64,000 nt of DNA from Roseiarcus sp963835215 (GTDB lineage Bacteria; Pseudomonadota; Alphaproteobacteria; Rhizobiales; Beijerinckiaceae). Within the stretch, counting starts at the first letter, position 1. Every line of letters starts with the position of its first letter. Shown here piece after piece: positions 33,357 through 41,929 of this stretch. The notes under the pieces were generated by a model that saw only the letters and a list, made by a program, of their open reading frames with translations, was not told where the DNA came from and did not search any database. The position numbers and the translations under genes were made by a program. The DNA is taken from positions 310,001 through 374,000 of the forward strand of contig CAWIES010000004.1 in NCBI GenBank assembly GCA_963835215.1, written 5' to 3'.

Positions 33357-34787
33357 ATGCTGTTCGCCGTCGTCTTCTTCCTCAACTCAGCCGCCAATTT
33401 CGGCCTCGGCATCGTGCTCAGCGCTCTGCTGGGGCCAGCCGAATTCGGCCGCTATGCGACGGCCGCGCTTGCGGCCAACACGCTGGCGGGCGCGCTGTTC
33501 GATTGGCTGCGCCATTCCAACTTGCGCTTTGCCGGCGACCATCAGGAGCGGGCGACCGTCGCGGCGAGCCTGGAGGCAAGCTACCTCGGCGCGATCGGGC
33601 TTCTGGTCGTCTGCTTCGGCCTCGTCGCGCTCAGCGGCGTCACCTTTGGACTGACGCCCGGCCTGCTGGCGCTGACGCCGCTGCTCGCCGTTGCGCTCAA
33701 CCGCGTCGATTACGCCGGCGCGCAGTTTCGCGCGCGCGCCCAGGAGCGCGCCTTCGCCGCGTTGTTCGGGCTGCGCCAACTGCTCACCTTCACGCTGGTC
33801 GTCGCCGTCGCCTACGTCACACGCGACGCAACGCTGACGGTGGTCGCGCTCGCCGTCGCCAGCCTGTCGGCGGCGATCGCGCTCAGCGGGCCGCTGCGCA
33901 CGCCCGGCGCCCATCTCAGCCGGGCGCGGCGCGACCGGATTTTAGAGTTCCTCATCTACGCCAAGCCGATCGTCGCCTCGCTGGTGATCTACCAGGCGAT
34001 CGCGCTGATCAACCGCCAGGTGGCGCTCGACCATCTGGGCGCGGTCGCCACCGGCAATCTGTCGCTCGCCACCGATCTCAGCCAGCGCCTGTTTCTGGCG
34101 ATCAGCACGCTGCCGGAGCTGCTGCTGTTCCAGCACGCCCTGGAGCGCGATCGCCGCGAGGGGCGGGCGGCGGCCGAACGGCAGATTGGCGTCAACATGG
34201 CGCTCGCGCTGGCGGTGCTGGCGCCGCTCGCGGGCGGCTATATGGCGATGGCCCCGACCTTTGAGGCGCTGTTAGTGCCCGCCGCCTATCACGGCGACTT
34301 TGCCCGCCTGACGTTGATCGTCGCGCCGGGCTTTCTTGCCTATTGCACGATCCTCGCCGCGCTCAATCCGGTCTTTCAACTCGCCAAGCGCACCTGGCCG
34401 GTCATCCTGGCCGCCCTGGCCGCCCTGGCGGTCGATCTTACTTTGCTGCGTTTCACCGACGCTTCGGCGAGCATCGACGGCCTGGCGAGGGCGAATGCGA
34501 TCAGTCTCGGCGTCGGCTGCCTGATCGCGGGCGCGATGGCGCTGAGAGCGCCCGCGACCCGACCGCGCCTGCGCGACATTGCGGCGATCGCCGCCGCGAC
34601 GCTGGTGATGGCCTTCGCCATACGCCCGCTTAACGCGGTTCATCCGACCGCGCTCGCGGCACTTGCCGCATTGGTCGGCGGCGGTGGGCTTTACGGCGCG
34701 ATCCTGCTGGCGCTTGACGTCGCGGGCCTGCGCGCTCTGGCGACGACGCGCTTGCGCGACTGGCGCGCGCGCCGGGCGCCAGCATGA
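33357..34787 (+). CDS. Wzx-like polysaccharide flippase (MATE/MVF superfamily)
   Basis: 476 residues with 12 or more hydrophobic segments. MLFAVVFFLNSAANFGLGIVLSALLGPAEFGRYA is the usual first pair of helices of polysaccharide transporters, and ALINRQVALDHLGAVATGNLSLATDLSQRL is typical of the middle part. It should flip lipid-linked repeat units to the periplasm. Its stop overlaps the glycosyltransferase start by four bases (ATGA type), so the two are coupled. The long in-frame alternatives upstream of 33357 are on other frames and were dropped. Confidence 0.85.
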   Translation: MLFAVVFFLNSAANFGLGIVLSALLGPAEFGRYATAALAANTLAGALFDWLRHSNLRFAGDHQERATVAASLEASYLGAIGLLVVCFGLVALSGVTFGLTPGLLALTPLLAVALNRVDYAGAQFRARAQERAFAALFGLRQLLTFTLVVAVAYVTRDATLTVVALAVASLSAAIALSGPLRTPGAHLSRARRDRILEFLIYAKPIVASLVIYQAIALINRQVALDHLGAVATGNLSLATDLSQRLFLAISTLPELLLFQHALERDRREGRAAAERQIGVNMALALAVLAPLAGGYMAMAPTFEALLVPAAYHGDFARLTLIVAPGFLAYCTILAALNPVFQLAKRTWPVILAALAALAVDLTLLRFTDASASIDGLARANAISLGVGCLIAGAMALRAPATRPRLRDIAAIAAATLVMAFAIRPLNAVHPTALAALAALVGGGGLYGAILLALDVAGLRALATTRLRDWRARRAPA

Positions 34788-36016
34788 ATCTTGCGATCAA
34801 CACACGGGTCGTCGCGTTTCAGATCGGCGGCCAGCAGCGCGTTGCGCTCGAGGTCGCCAAGCGTCTCGATGGCGCGACGCAGATCCGCCCGGCCGCGCCG
34901 CTCGGCGGCCTCAAAGGCCATCTGTGGGAGCAGTTCGCGCTTCCCCTCAAGGCGCGCGGCCGGCTGCTCTGGTCGCCCTCGGCGACCGGGCCGCTCGCCT
35001 GCCGCAATCAGGTGGTCACCGTTCACGACGTCGCTTTTCTCGACGCGCCGGAATATTTCTCCGCCTCCTTCCGTCTGCTCTACGAAAACCTCGTTCCCGC
35101 GCTGATGCGACGGGTGGCGAAGGTGGTCACCGTGTCGGAATTCTCGCGCCAGCGGATCGTCGCGCGAACCGGGCTCGCCGCCGACAAGATCGTCGTCATC
35201 GGCAATGGCGTTGGTGAACAATTCAGGCCGCCAAGTCCAGACGACGTTGCGCGTGTGCGGGCGGCGCTGCAACTGCCGCAACGCTATCTTCTGGTCCAGG
35301 CGACCGCGGATCGGCGCAAGAACCTCGCGCGCACGCTCAGCGCCTGGCGAGCGGCTCTGCCCTCGCTGCCGAGCGATCTCTGGCTGGTGGTCTCGGGCAG
35401 CCGCGAGCGGGCCCATGTCTTTGGCGAAGCGGGCGCGCCCGAAGCCTCGCCGCGCACGCTGTTTGTCGGCTATGTCGCCGAGGAGAACATGGCGCCGTTG
35501 ATCGGCGCCGCCGAGGCCTTCCTGTTTCCCTCGCTTTATGAAGGCTTCGGCATTCCGATTCTCGAAGCCATGGCCTGCGCGACGCCGGTGCTGACGAGCA
35601 ACGCCACCGCGACGCGCGAGATCGCTGAAGATAAGGCGCTGCTGGTCGATCCGACCGATGAAGCCTCGATTGCCGGCGGCATCGTCGCCCTCGCGAACGA
35701 CGCGAGCTTGCGGGCGAGACTATCGGCGATCGGTCCGGCGCATGCCGCCAAGTTCACCTGGGAGGATGTCGCCGCCCGTTACCGTGCGTTGTTCGAAAGC
35801 CTCGAGCGCAGGCTAGCCGGCCGGCTATATCTCGTGACCGCGAAACCATGGGGTCGCGACGATAAACGTTTCTGCGTCTTTGGGAGAGAGGAACGGGCCC
35901 ACCACTTTGCCGGGATGGCGATCCTTAAACGTCGTGCCCTCAACCCACTCCTTTTCACGAAGATAGCTTTGGCCATTGCGAAGCTCGAGAACGTCAACGC
36001 CGCGCTTTCCGTCTGA
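34784..36016 (+). CDS. Glycosyltransferase family 4
   Basis: 410 residues as read. The GT-B fold is clear: MNLAINTRVVAFQIGGQQRVALEV at the start, VVTVHDVAFLDAPEYFS, VSEFSRQRIVARTGLAADKI, and the nucleotide-sugar site FLFPSLYEGFGIPILEAMACATPVLTSNATATREIA with its EGFGxPxLE motif. The natural end should be about SLERR near 35815. The last 65 residues run antisense through a separate small gene on the minus strand and look artificial, so the real stop may be lost by mutation or sequence error. It is coupled to the flippase and should add a sugar to the repeat unit. Confidence 0.88.
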   Translation: MNLAINTRVVAFQIGGQQRVALEVAKRLDGATQIRPAAPLGGLKGHLWEQFALPLKARGRLLWSPSATGPLACRNQVVTVHDVAFLDAPEYFSASFRLLYENLVPALMRRVAKVVTVSEFSRQRIVARTGLAADKIVVIGNGVGEQFRPPSPDDVARVRAALQLPQRYLLVQATADRRKNLARTLSAWRAALPSLPSDLWLVVSGSRERAHVFGEAGAPEASPRTLFVGYVAEENMAPLIGAAEAFLFPSLYEGFGIPILEAMACATPVLTSNATATREIAEDKALLVDPTDEASIAGGIVALANDASLRARLSAIGPAHAAKFTWEDVAARYRALFESLERRLAGRLYLVTAKPWGRDDKRFCVFGREERAHHFAGMAILKRRALNPLLFTKIALAIAKLENVNAALSV

Positions 36017-36103
36017 ACTATACAGCTCGAAGGCGACCCGATATTCGAGTCCACGCAGCGACAACCTGGCCTTCCAGCCGAGGAGACGAGTCCACCATGC
36101 CAC
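35825..36103 (-). CDS. Small conserved hypothetical protein
   Basis: 92 residues from GTG 36103, preceded by AGGAG at seven bases. The sequence is protein-like: GLEYRVAFELYSSDGKRGVDV, ELRNGQSYLREKEWVEGTTF and VVGPFLSPKDAETFIVATPW. It looks like a small beta-rich single domain; no membrane segment or signal is present, and I cannot name the family. It overlaps the end of the glycosyltransferase frame on the other strand by 192 bases. I trust this strand in the overlap because of composition and the ribosome site. Confidence 0.65.
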   Translation of the reverse strand: MAWWTRLLGWKARLSLRGLEYRVAFELYSSDGKRGVDVLELRNGQSYLREKEWVEGTTFKDRHPGKVVGPFLSPKDAETFIVATPWFRGHEI

Positions 36104-36189
36104 TGGCCGCTCCTGGGCTTAGGAAACTCACCTAGCGCAATGAAAACTATTCCTCGACGCCCATGCGCGTGCGTTCGTAGGCAAGCGCC

Positions 36190-37731
36190 TCAATAGGCGC
36201 TATGGGTCTTGAACAGCGAAATCGGCGTGATGGCGAGAATGTAGAGGTCGAGCAGGATCGACCAGTTCTCGATGTAGTAGAGGTCGTGCTCGACGCGCTG
36301 CTGGATTTTCTCGTGCGTGTCGGTCTCGCCGCGCCAGCCATTGACCTGCGCCCAGCCGGTGATGCCGGGCCGGACGCGATGGCGGGCGAAATAGCCGTCG
36401 ACCACTTCGTCATATTGCCGATCGGCCGCCTTGGCGTGAACCGCATGCGGGCGCGGACCGACCAGCGATAGGTTGCCCTTGAAGACGACGTTGAGGAGCT
36501 GCGGCAACTCGTCGATCGACGTCTTGCGAATGAAGCGCCCGACCCGAGTGACCCGCGCATCGCCGCGCGTCACCAGCTTGGCGGCGGTGGGATCGAGTTG
36601 ATCGGCGTACATCGAGCGGAACTTGAACACCTCGACCAGCTCGTTATTGAAGCCGTAGCGCTTTTGCTTGAACAGCACCGGACCGGGCGAATCGAGCTTG
36701 ATCGCCAGCGCCGTCGCCGCGAACACCGGCGACAGGGCGATCAGCGCCAGCGCGCCGACGATCTTGTCGAAGCCGAGCTTGATGATGACGTCCCAGTCGG
36801 CGATCGGTTTATCGAGCAGATCGAGAACCGGCACCTTGCCGACGTAGGAATAGGAGCGCGGCTGGAAGCGCAAGCGGTTCGCGTGCGCGGCGAGTCGGAT
36901 GTCGATCGGCAGCACCCACAACTTGCGCAGCATCTGCAGGATGCGCTGCTCTGCGGTGATCGGCAGGGCGAAGATGATCAGATCGACGCGGGTCGAGCGG
37001 GCGAAGTCGACGAGGTCGTCGACATTGCCGAGCTTGGCGTAGCCTTCAACCGTATTGGGCGAGCGCTCGTCGGTGCGGTCGTCGAAGACGCCGAGCAGGT
37101 CGACTTCCCCTTCATCGTTCTTGATCAGCTCGCGCAGCAGGCCAGCGCCGATCGCGCCGCCGCCGACGATCACCGCGCGTTGTTGCAGCCGCCCAGCGCG
37201 CACCAATTGGCCGATGACCCGCGCGAGGATTGCGCGCTCGATCGTCAAGGCGATGAAACCGACGACGAACCAGCCGCCCATCCAGACGCGCGAGAGCGCG
37301 CCATCGAGTTTGAGGAAGAACATCGCGGCGAAGACGATGAGAAACGCTAGGGTCCAGCCGCCAGCGATGCGCAGCAGCGCGCGAGCCGGACTGCGCAGCG
37401 CGGCGACGCCGAAGACATGCAGCGACTGAAAAATGGCGATCGAAAGCGCGGCAATGCCAAGAGTCGCGGCGAAATAGCCGGGCTGCGCGCCGACGTTGCG
37501 CACGATGTAGAGGAAGTAGAGCGCCAGCCCGCTGATGGTGATCGTCGCGGTCTCGATCGCCCTGACGACGCCCGCAACGACCACCCGCGACAGCGCCGGA
37601 GCCGTGGGCTCGGCGGCGAGGCGGCGCAGCCGATCGAGCGCTTCGCGCCCCGACTCACGGCCGGGTTCGGGCGTTTGCGCGACCGGCGTCGCTTCAAGCT
37701 CGCGCAGACGACGGGCTGAGAATGCGGCCAT
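36190..37731 (-). CDS. Polyprenyl glycosylphosphotransferase (undecaprenyl-phosphate glucose phosphotransferase, WcaJ-like)
   Basis: 513 residues. The N-terminal half has four to five membrane spans and a CoA-binding-like Rossmann segment (RAVIVGGGAIGAGLLRELI). The C-terminal catalytic domain begins near KPIADWDVIIKLGFDKIVGALALIALSPV and contains VLFKQKRYGFNNELVEVFKFRSM, RKTSIDELPQLLNVVFKGNLSLVGPRPHA and GITGWAQVNGWRGETDT. It starts repeat-unit synthesis by placing hexose-1-phosphate on undecaprenyl phosphate at the inner membrane. It heads a minus-strand group with a glycosyltransferase and the export lipoprotein. Confidence 0.93.
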   Translation of the reverse strand: MAAFSARRLRELEATPVAQTPEPGRESGREALDRLRRLAAEPTAPALSRVVVAGVVRAIETATITISGLALYFLYIVRNVGAQPGYFAATLGIAALSIAIFQSLHVFGVAALRSPARALLRIAGGWTLAFLIVFAAMFFLKLDGALSRVWMGGWFVVGFIALTIERAILARVIGQLVRAGRLQQRAVIVGGGAIGAGLLRELIKNDEGEVDLLGVFDDRTDERSPNTVEGYAKLGNVDDLVDFARSTRVDLIIFALPITAEQRILQMLRKLWVLPIDIRLAAHANRLRFQPRSYSYVGKVPVLDLLDKPIADWDVIIKLGFDKIVGALALIALSPVFAATALAIKLDSPGPVLFKQKRYGFNNELVEVFKFRSMYADQLDPTAAKLVTRGDARVTRVGRFIRKTSIDELPQLLNVVFKGNLSLVGPRPHAVHAKAADRQYDEVVDGYFARHRVRPGITGWAQVNGWRGETDTHEKIQQRVEHDLYYIENWSILLDLYILAITPISLFKTHSAY

Positions 37732-37740
37732 GTTTCAGTC

Positions 37741-38808
37741 TCAGTTGGGCGAAGGGACGGTTGTTCGTGGCGCGTCGATCGATGGGCGATGCAGCGCAAG
37801 CGCTTCGCCGTAGCCTGCCATCACCGAGTTCACCATGGTCTGAATCGAAAACCGCTCGCCGACATAGCTCGCAAGGTCGGCGCTCTGCGCCTCGCGTTGC
37901 GCCTGGCTCATCGCCAGCATCGCCTCGATTCGCGCTTGCAGATCGGCGGGATCGTCGGGCGGCCCGAGGCGGTCGCGATAGGGGCCGTAGATTTCCGGAA
38001 TGCCGCCGACATTGGTCGCGATCATCGGCACGCGGGCGGCGGCCGCTTCGAGCACGACATAGGGCATCGATTCGGCGCGCGAGGGCACGACCATCACGCG
38101 GCCGAGCTTGAAGGCCTCGCGTACCGGCATCTGTCCCGAGAAGGAGACGAACGGCGCGATGCCGAGCTGCTGGGCGAGTTCGGCGAGGCTCGCTTGGTCT
38201 GGGCCGGAGCCGACCAGAACGGTGCGCGGAATGAGCCCGCGAGCGCGCCCGACGCGGGCGATCGCTTCGAGCAGCGTGTCGATGCCCTTGGCGGCGCGCA
38301 GTTCGCCGACATAGAGGAGATCGGCGGCGTCCGCGTTTGGCGTCGCGGGCACGAATTCGGCCGGGCCGACGCCGTTGGCGACGATTTGGCGCACGCCGCG
38401 GCGCGCGCCGACGAATTCATCGTAGCGGCCGGCGATATAGGCGCTCTCGAACAGAAAGACGTCGGTGAGCGGCGCCATGGCGCGCTCCGCCAGCATGTAG
38501 GCGCGGTGTACGGCCGAGCCGGGGCGATAGTTGAAGCTGCCCCCGTGCGGCGTGTAGGCGCGCACGGCGCCATGCGGATAGGTCAGCGCGCTCGCCCGCG
38601 CATAGGCGCCGCCCTTCGATCCGTGGCCGTGGACGACGTCCGGCCTGGCGCGGCGCAGAAAAGCGGAAAAGCGCGCGAGCGCGCCGATGTCGGAGAAGCC
38701 GGGGTTGCGCCGAATCGGCGTCGTCACCACGCCGAGCGCGGCGCCGCCGGGCAGACGCGCCAACGCGTCCTCGACCCGCTGACAACGGCCCACGCCGTCG
38801 AAGAACAT
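37741..38808 (-). CDS. Glycosyltransferase family 4, start codon missing upstream
   Basis: 355 residues from the first ATG in frame at 38808, but the conserved N-terminus lies further upstream: PLRIVHVFRAPLGGLFRHVI, DLAAEQNARGHEIG read in frame back to about 38910. No ATG, GTG or TTG is found before an in-frame stop near 38957, so either the start is unusual (CTG at 38907) or a base error hides it. The C-terminal half shows DLLYVGELRAAKGIDTLLEAIA, VLVGSGPDQASL and VVPSRAESMPYVVLEAAAARVPMIATNVGGIPE, the GT-B donor site. It should add a sugar in repeat-unit assembly. Confidence 0.85.
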   Translation of the reverse strand: MFFDGVGRCQRVEDALARLPGGAALGVVTTPIRRNPGFSDIGALARFSAFLRRARPDVVHGHGSKGGAYARASALTYPHGAVRAYTPHGGSFNYRPGSAVHRAYMLAERAMAPLTDVFLFESAYIAGRYDEFVGARRGVRQIVANGVGPAEFVPATPNADAADLLYVGELRAAKGIDTLLEAIARVGRARGLIPRTVLVGSGPDQASLAELAQQLGIAPFVSFSGQMPVREAFKLGRVMVVPSRAESMPYVVLEAAAARVPMIATNVGGIPEIYGPYRDRLGPPDDPADLQARIEAMLAMSQAQREAQSADLASYVGERFSIQTMVNSVMAGYGEALALHRPSIDAPRTTVPSPN

Positions 38809-38996
38809 GCCAATTTCGTGACCACGCGCGTTTTGCTCGGCGGCGAGGTCGATGACATGGCGAAACAGCCCGCCGAGCGGCGCGCGAAAGACGTGAACGA
38901 TGCGCAGCGGTTGCGCGGGATCGTGAAATTTGTCGTGAAGCCAGCGCCATCATTGCAAACTCGTCGCAAATCATGACTCAGGCGTAACCCGATTTC

Positions 38997-39557
38997 CTAA
39001 AAGAACCGTTCGCGCACCTGGATGGTGTCGCCGGGGCGCACGGCGAAGGTGAGCGGCACCGAGGCGGTGAGCGGGCGCCCATCGACCATGCGGGTCAGAT
39101 CGACGCTGTCCTCATACCCGCGGGGCGTGAAGCCGCCGGCGACCGCGACCGCGTTTTGCACGGTCATACCGTTGACGAACGGGTATTGGCCGGCAAGCGT
39201 GACTTCGCCAAGGACGAAAAACGGCCGGTACGCCTCGACTTCCACCGAAACGCTCGGGTCGCGCAGGAAGCCCTGGCGCAGGCGGGATTCAACCAGGCGG
39301 GCGAACTGCGACGTGGTCAGGCTCTGGGCGTGGACCGAGCCGACCAGCGGCAGCGCGACGTTGCCGGCGCCATCCACCGCGTAGGAATTCGACAAATTGT
39401 CCTGGCCGAAGACGATAATCCGCAGCCGGTCGCCGCTGGCGAGCTGGTAGGGGGCGTCAATCGGCGTTTGCAGCAGGTCGGCGCTGTAGCGCGGCGTCGA
39501 GCACGCGCCGAGGGCGGCGAGCGCAATGGCCAGGGCGAGGGCGACGATTCGATTCAT
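38997..39557 (-). CDS. Polysaccharide export outer-membrane lipoprotein (Wza-like)
   Basis: 186 residues from ATG 39557, a start giving a lipoprotein signal (IVALALAIALAALGAC with the lipobox LGAC). Next come the Poly_export domain (YQLASGDRLRIIVFGQDNLSNSYAVDGAGNVALPLVGSVHAQ) and a SLBB-type part (FVLGEVTLAGQYPFVNGMTV). The protein is short compared with E. coli Wza but similar to alphaproteobacterial members. It should form the outer-membrane exit for the polymer. It is divergent from the GumC-like co-polymerase gene, with which it works. Confidence 0.9.
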   Translation of the reverse strand: MNRIVALALAIALAALGACSTPRYSADLLQTPIDAPYQLASGDRLRIIVFGQDNLSNSYAVDGAGNVALPLVGSVHAQSLTTSQFARLVESRLRQGFLRDPSVSVEVEAYRPFFVLGEVTLAGQYPFVNGMTVQNAVAVAGGFTPRGYEDSVDLTRMVDGRPLTASVPLTFAVRPGDTIQVRERFF

Positions 39558-39725
39558 GACGGGGGACCGCGCATTCAGGACCACTCGCCCATCGGTTTAG
39601 CCACCTCATGGTTAACGAAACGCCAATGCGGGCGCGCCAGCGCCGCGCGCGTTTAACCCGGCGGCAACCTTAATCCTCGATAAACGGGGAGAGCGTTTTG
39701 TGGCGTTGGCGATCTGGAGCGGCGG

Positions 39726-41903
39726 ATGGGCGGCGAGGAGTTCGAGAACGGCGGCGCCGAGACGGTCCGCGGCGAAAGCGTCGATCTCGCCTGGCTTGCG
39801 CGCGCGGTGCTGCGTCGCCGCCAGTGGATCATCTTGCCGACGATCGCCTGCGCGGTGGCCGCGGTCGCCTTCGTGACGCTGGTCAGCCCGCGCTACACCG
39901 GCGTCGCCAAGATCCTGCTCGAGAACCAGGAGAGCTACTTCACGCGGCCGGATAAGGCGACGGCCGAGCCGGACGCCAGTCTCGATCCCGAAGGCGTGCA
40001 GAGCCAGGCCGAGACGGTGACAACGCCCGAACTCGCGCGCAAAGCGGTCGATCGTCTGGATCTCGCGCAGCGGGTCGAATTCAATCCGCCCGACGCCGCC
40101 AATCCGCTGGCGATCGTCTGGTCGGTGCTGACCGGCGGGCGCGCCGGCAATCCTCAGGACCGACTGATCGACACGTTTCTCGCCCGCCTGACCGTGTTTC
40201 CGATCACCAAGTCGCGTGTGTTGCAGATCGAGTTCTCCAGCTCCGATCCGGCGCTGGCGGCGCGCGGCGCCAACACCGTCGCCGCGCTCTATCTCGACTC
40301 GCAGCAGCAGGCCAAACGCGACAGCGCCAAGGCGGCCAGCGCCTGGCTGTCGACCAAGATCGACGAACTGCGCGGCAAGGTCGCCGAGGCGGAGAGCAAG
40401 ACCGAGGCCTTTCGCGCCCGCTCGGGCCTGTTCGCCGGCGCCAACGGCATGACCGTGCCAACCCAGCAACTCTCCGACATGACGACGCAGCTCGCGACCG
40501 CGCGCGCCAACCACGCCAGTGCGCTCGCCATGGCGCAGTCCTTGCGCGAGATGGTGCGCGACGGCCGGCTCGACGAAATCCCCCAGGTGTCGAAGGACGA
40601 ATCGCTGCGCCGCTACGGTGAGCAGCGCGTCGCGCTCAAGGCGCAGATCGCGCAGGAATCGCGCACCTTGCTGCCCGAGCACCCGCGCATGAAGGAGCTC
40701 GCTGGCGAACTCGCCGGGTTAGATGCCGAAATTCGCCTCGCCGCCGACAAGACCGTGGCGGGGTTGGAGAGCGACGCCAAGCTGGCGGCTGCGGACGTCG
40801 ACAGTCTCAGCGCGACGCTGGCCAGGCAATCGTCGACGGTCGCGAGCGGCAACGCCGACGACGTTCAGTTGCGCGCGCTCGAACTCGACGCCAAGACGGC
40901 GAGCGACCAGCTCGAATCCTATCTCCAGAAATATCGCGAAGCGGTTGCGCGCGAAGCCGACAACGCCGCTCCGGCCGACGCGCGCATTATCGCCAGCGCC
41001 AGCGAGCCGCGCGCGCCGACCTTCCCCAAAAAAGGGCCGACGATTCTCTTGGCGACGCTCGCGGGTCTGATCGTCGCCGCGAGCGCCGTCGCCGCCCATG
41101 CGCTGTTGACCGACGAGGGCGGCGCCGCGGCTCGACAATCGCGCGGCAATTCCTATGGCGAGCGCGAGGAGGAAGCGCCGCCGATGGGGCAGATGAGCGC
41201 GCCGCCGGTATTCGCGGAGACGCCGCCGGAGATGCAGGCGCCACCAGAAATTCAGCCACCCGAAATTCAGTCGCCCCCTGAAGTCGAGGCGCCGCAGCAA
41301 GTCGAGGCGCCGGCCGACGGGGTCCTGTCGGTTGCCGCGCTCGCCGAGCGCCTGGCGGCAATTGCGCCGGGCGAAGGCGTCGCGCTCGCCGTGCTGATTG
41401 CGGGCGACGCCAATGGCCGGGCGGCGGGCCTGGCGCTGGCGACCGGACGCCGCCTCGCCGCGCACGGCCGCGCCGCGTTGGTCGATCTCGGCGACGCGCC
41501 GGATCGTCCCTTGGAGGCGCTTGAGGTCGAGAGCGAAGACGGCGCGGCCGGTCTGGCGGAGCTGCTAGAGGGCAGGGCGAGCTTCGCCGAAGCGCTGCAT
41601 CGCGATCATGCCTCGCGGCTCGATCTCGTTCCCGCCGGCGTGGGCGCGATCGACATCGAGGCGCTCGGGCCGGCGCTCGCGGCGCTCGCGGCCAACTATG
41701 ATTTTCTCGTCATGCACGCCTATGACTGGCGCTCGCCCGCCGCGCGTGTGGCGCGCGAGGACGTCGCCGCGCTGGCGATCGCCGCGCCCTCGACGCTGAT
41801 TCAGAGTGCGCTTGCCGAAGCGCGCGTGGCGCTCGCCGGGGAGTCTCTGGTGGTGGTCGGGCTGGCGAGCCAAACGGCGCCGGCGGTCGTGCAAGTCGCC
41901 TAG
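39726..41903 (+). CDS. Wzz/GumC-like polysaccharide co-polymerase with degenerate C-terminal domain
   Basis: 725 residues. A first span lies at about 33-55 and a second at 437-460, enclosing a long periplasmic coiled-coil region with the Wzz entry VSPRYTGVAKILLENQ and the GNVD-like SFPKKGP motif before span two (RAPTFPKKGPTILL). A Pro/Glu-rich linker follows with repeated PPEIQ/EAP units (about 485-535). The last 190 residues resemble a CpsD/CapB ATPase fold, but the P-loop position reads GDANGRAAG, without GKS/T, and no tyrosine cluster is present. It probably controls chain length and export without kinase activity. Confidence 0.85.
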   Translation: MGGEEFENGGAETVRGESVDLAWLARAVLRRRQWIILPTIACAVAAVAFVTLVSPRYTGVAKILLENQESYFTRPDKATAEPDASLDPEGVQSQAETVTTPELARKAVDRLDLAQRVEFNPPDAANPLAIVWSVLTGGRAGNPQDRLIDTFLARLTVFPITKSRVLQIEFSSSDPALAARGANTVAALYLDSQQQAKRDSAKAASAWLSTKIDELRGKVAEAESKTEAFRARSGLFAGANGMTVPTQQLSDMTTQLATARANHASALAMAQSLREMVRDGRLDEIPQVSKDESLRRYGEQRVALKAQIAQESRTLLPEHPRMKELAGELAGLDAEIRLAADKTVAGLESDAKLAAADVDSLSATLARQSSTVASGNADDVQLRALELDAKTASDQLESYLQKYREAVAREADNAAPADARIIASASEPRAPTFPKKGPTILLATLAGLIVAASAVAAHALLTDEGGAAARQSRGNSYGEREEEAPPMGQMSAPPVFAETPPEMQAPPEIQPPEIQSPPEVEAPQQVEAPADGVLSVAALAERLAAIAPGEGVALAVLIAGDANGRAAGLALATGRRLAAHGRAALVDLGDAPDRPLEALEVESEDGAAGLAELLEGRASFAEALHRDHASRLDLVPAGVGAIDIEALGPALAALAANYDFLVMHAYDWRSPAARVAREDVAALAIAAPSTLIQSALAEARVALAGESLVVVGLASQTAPAVVQVA

Positions 41904-41929
41904 TCGTCGTGCAAGTCGCTTAGTAGCGG

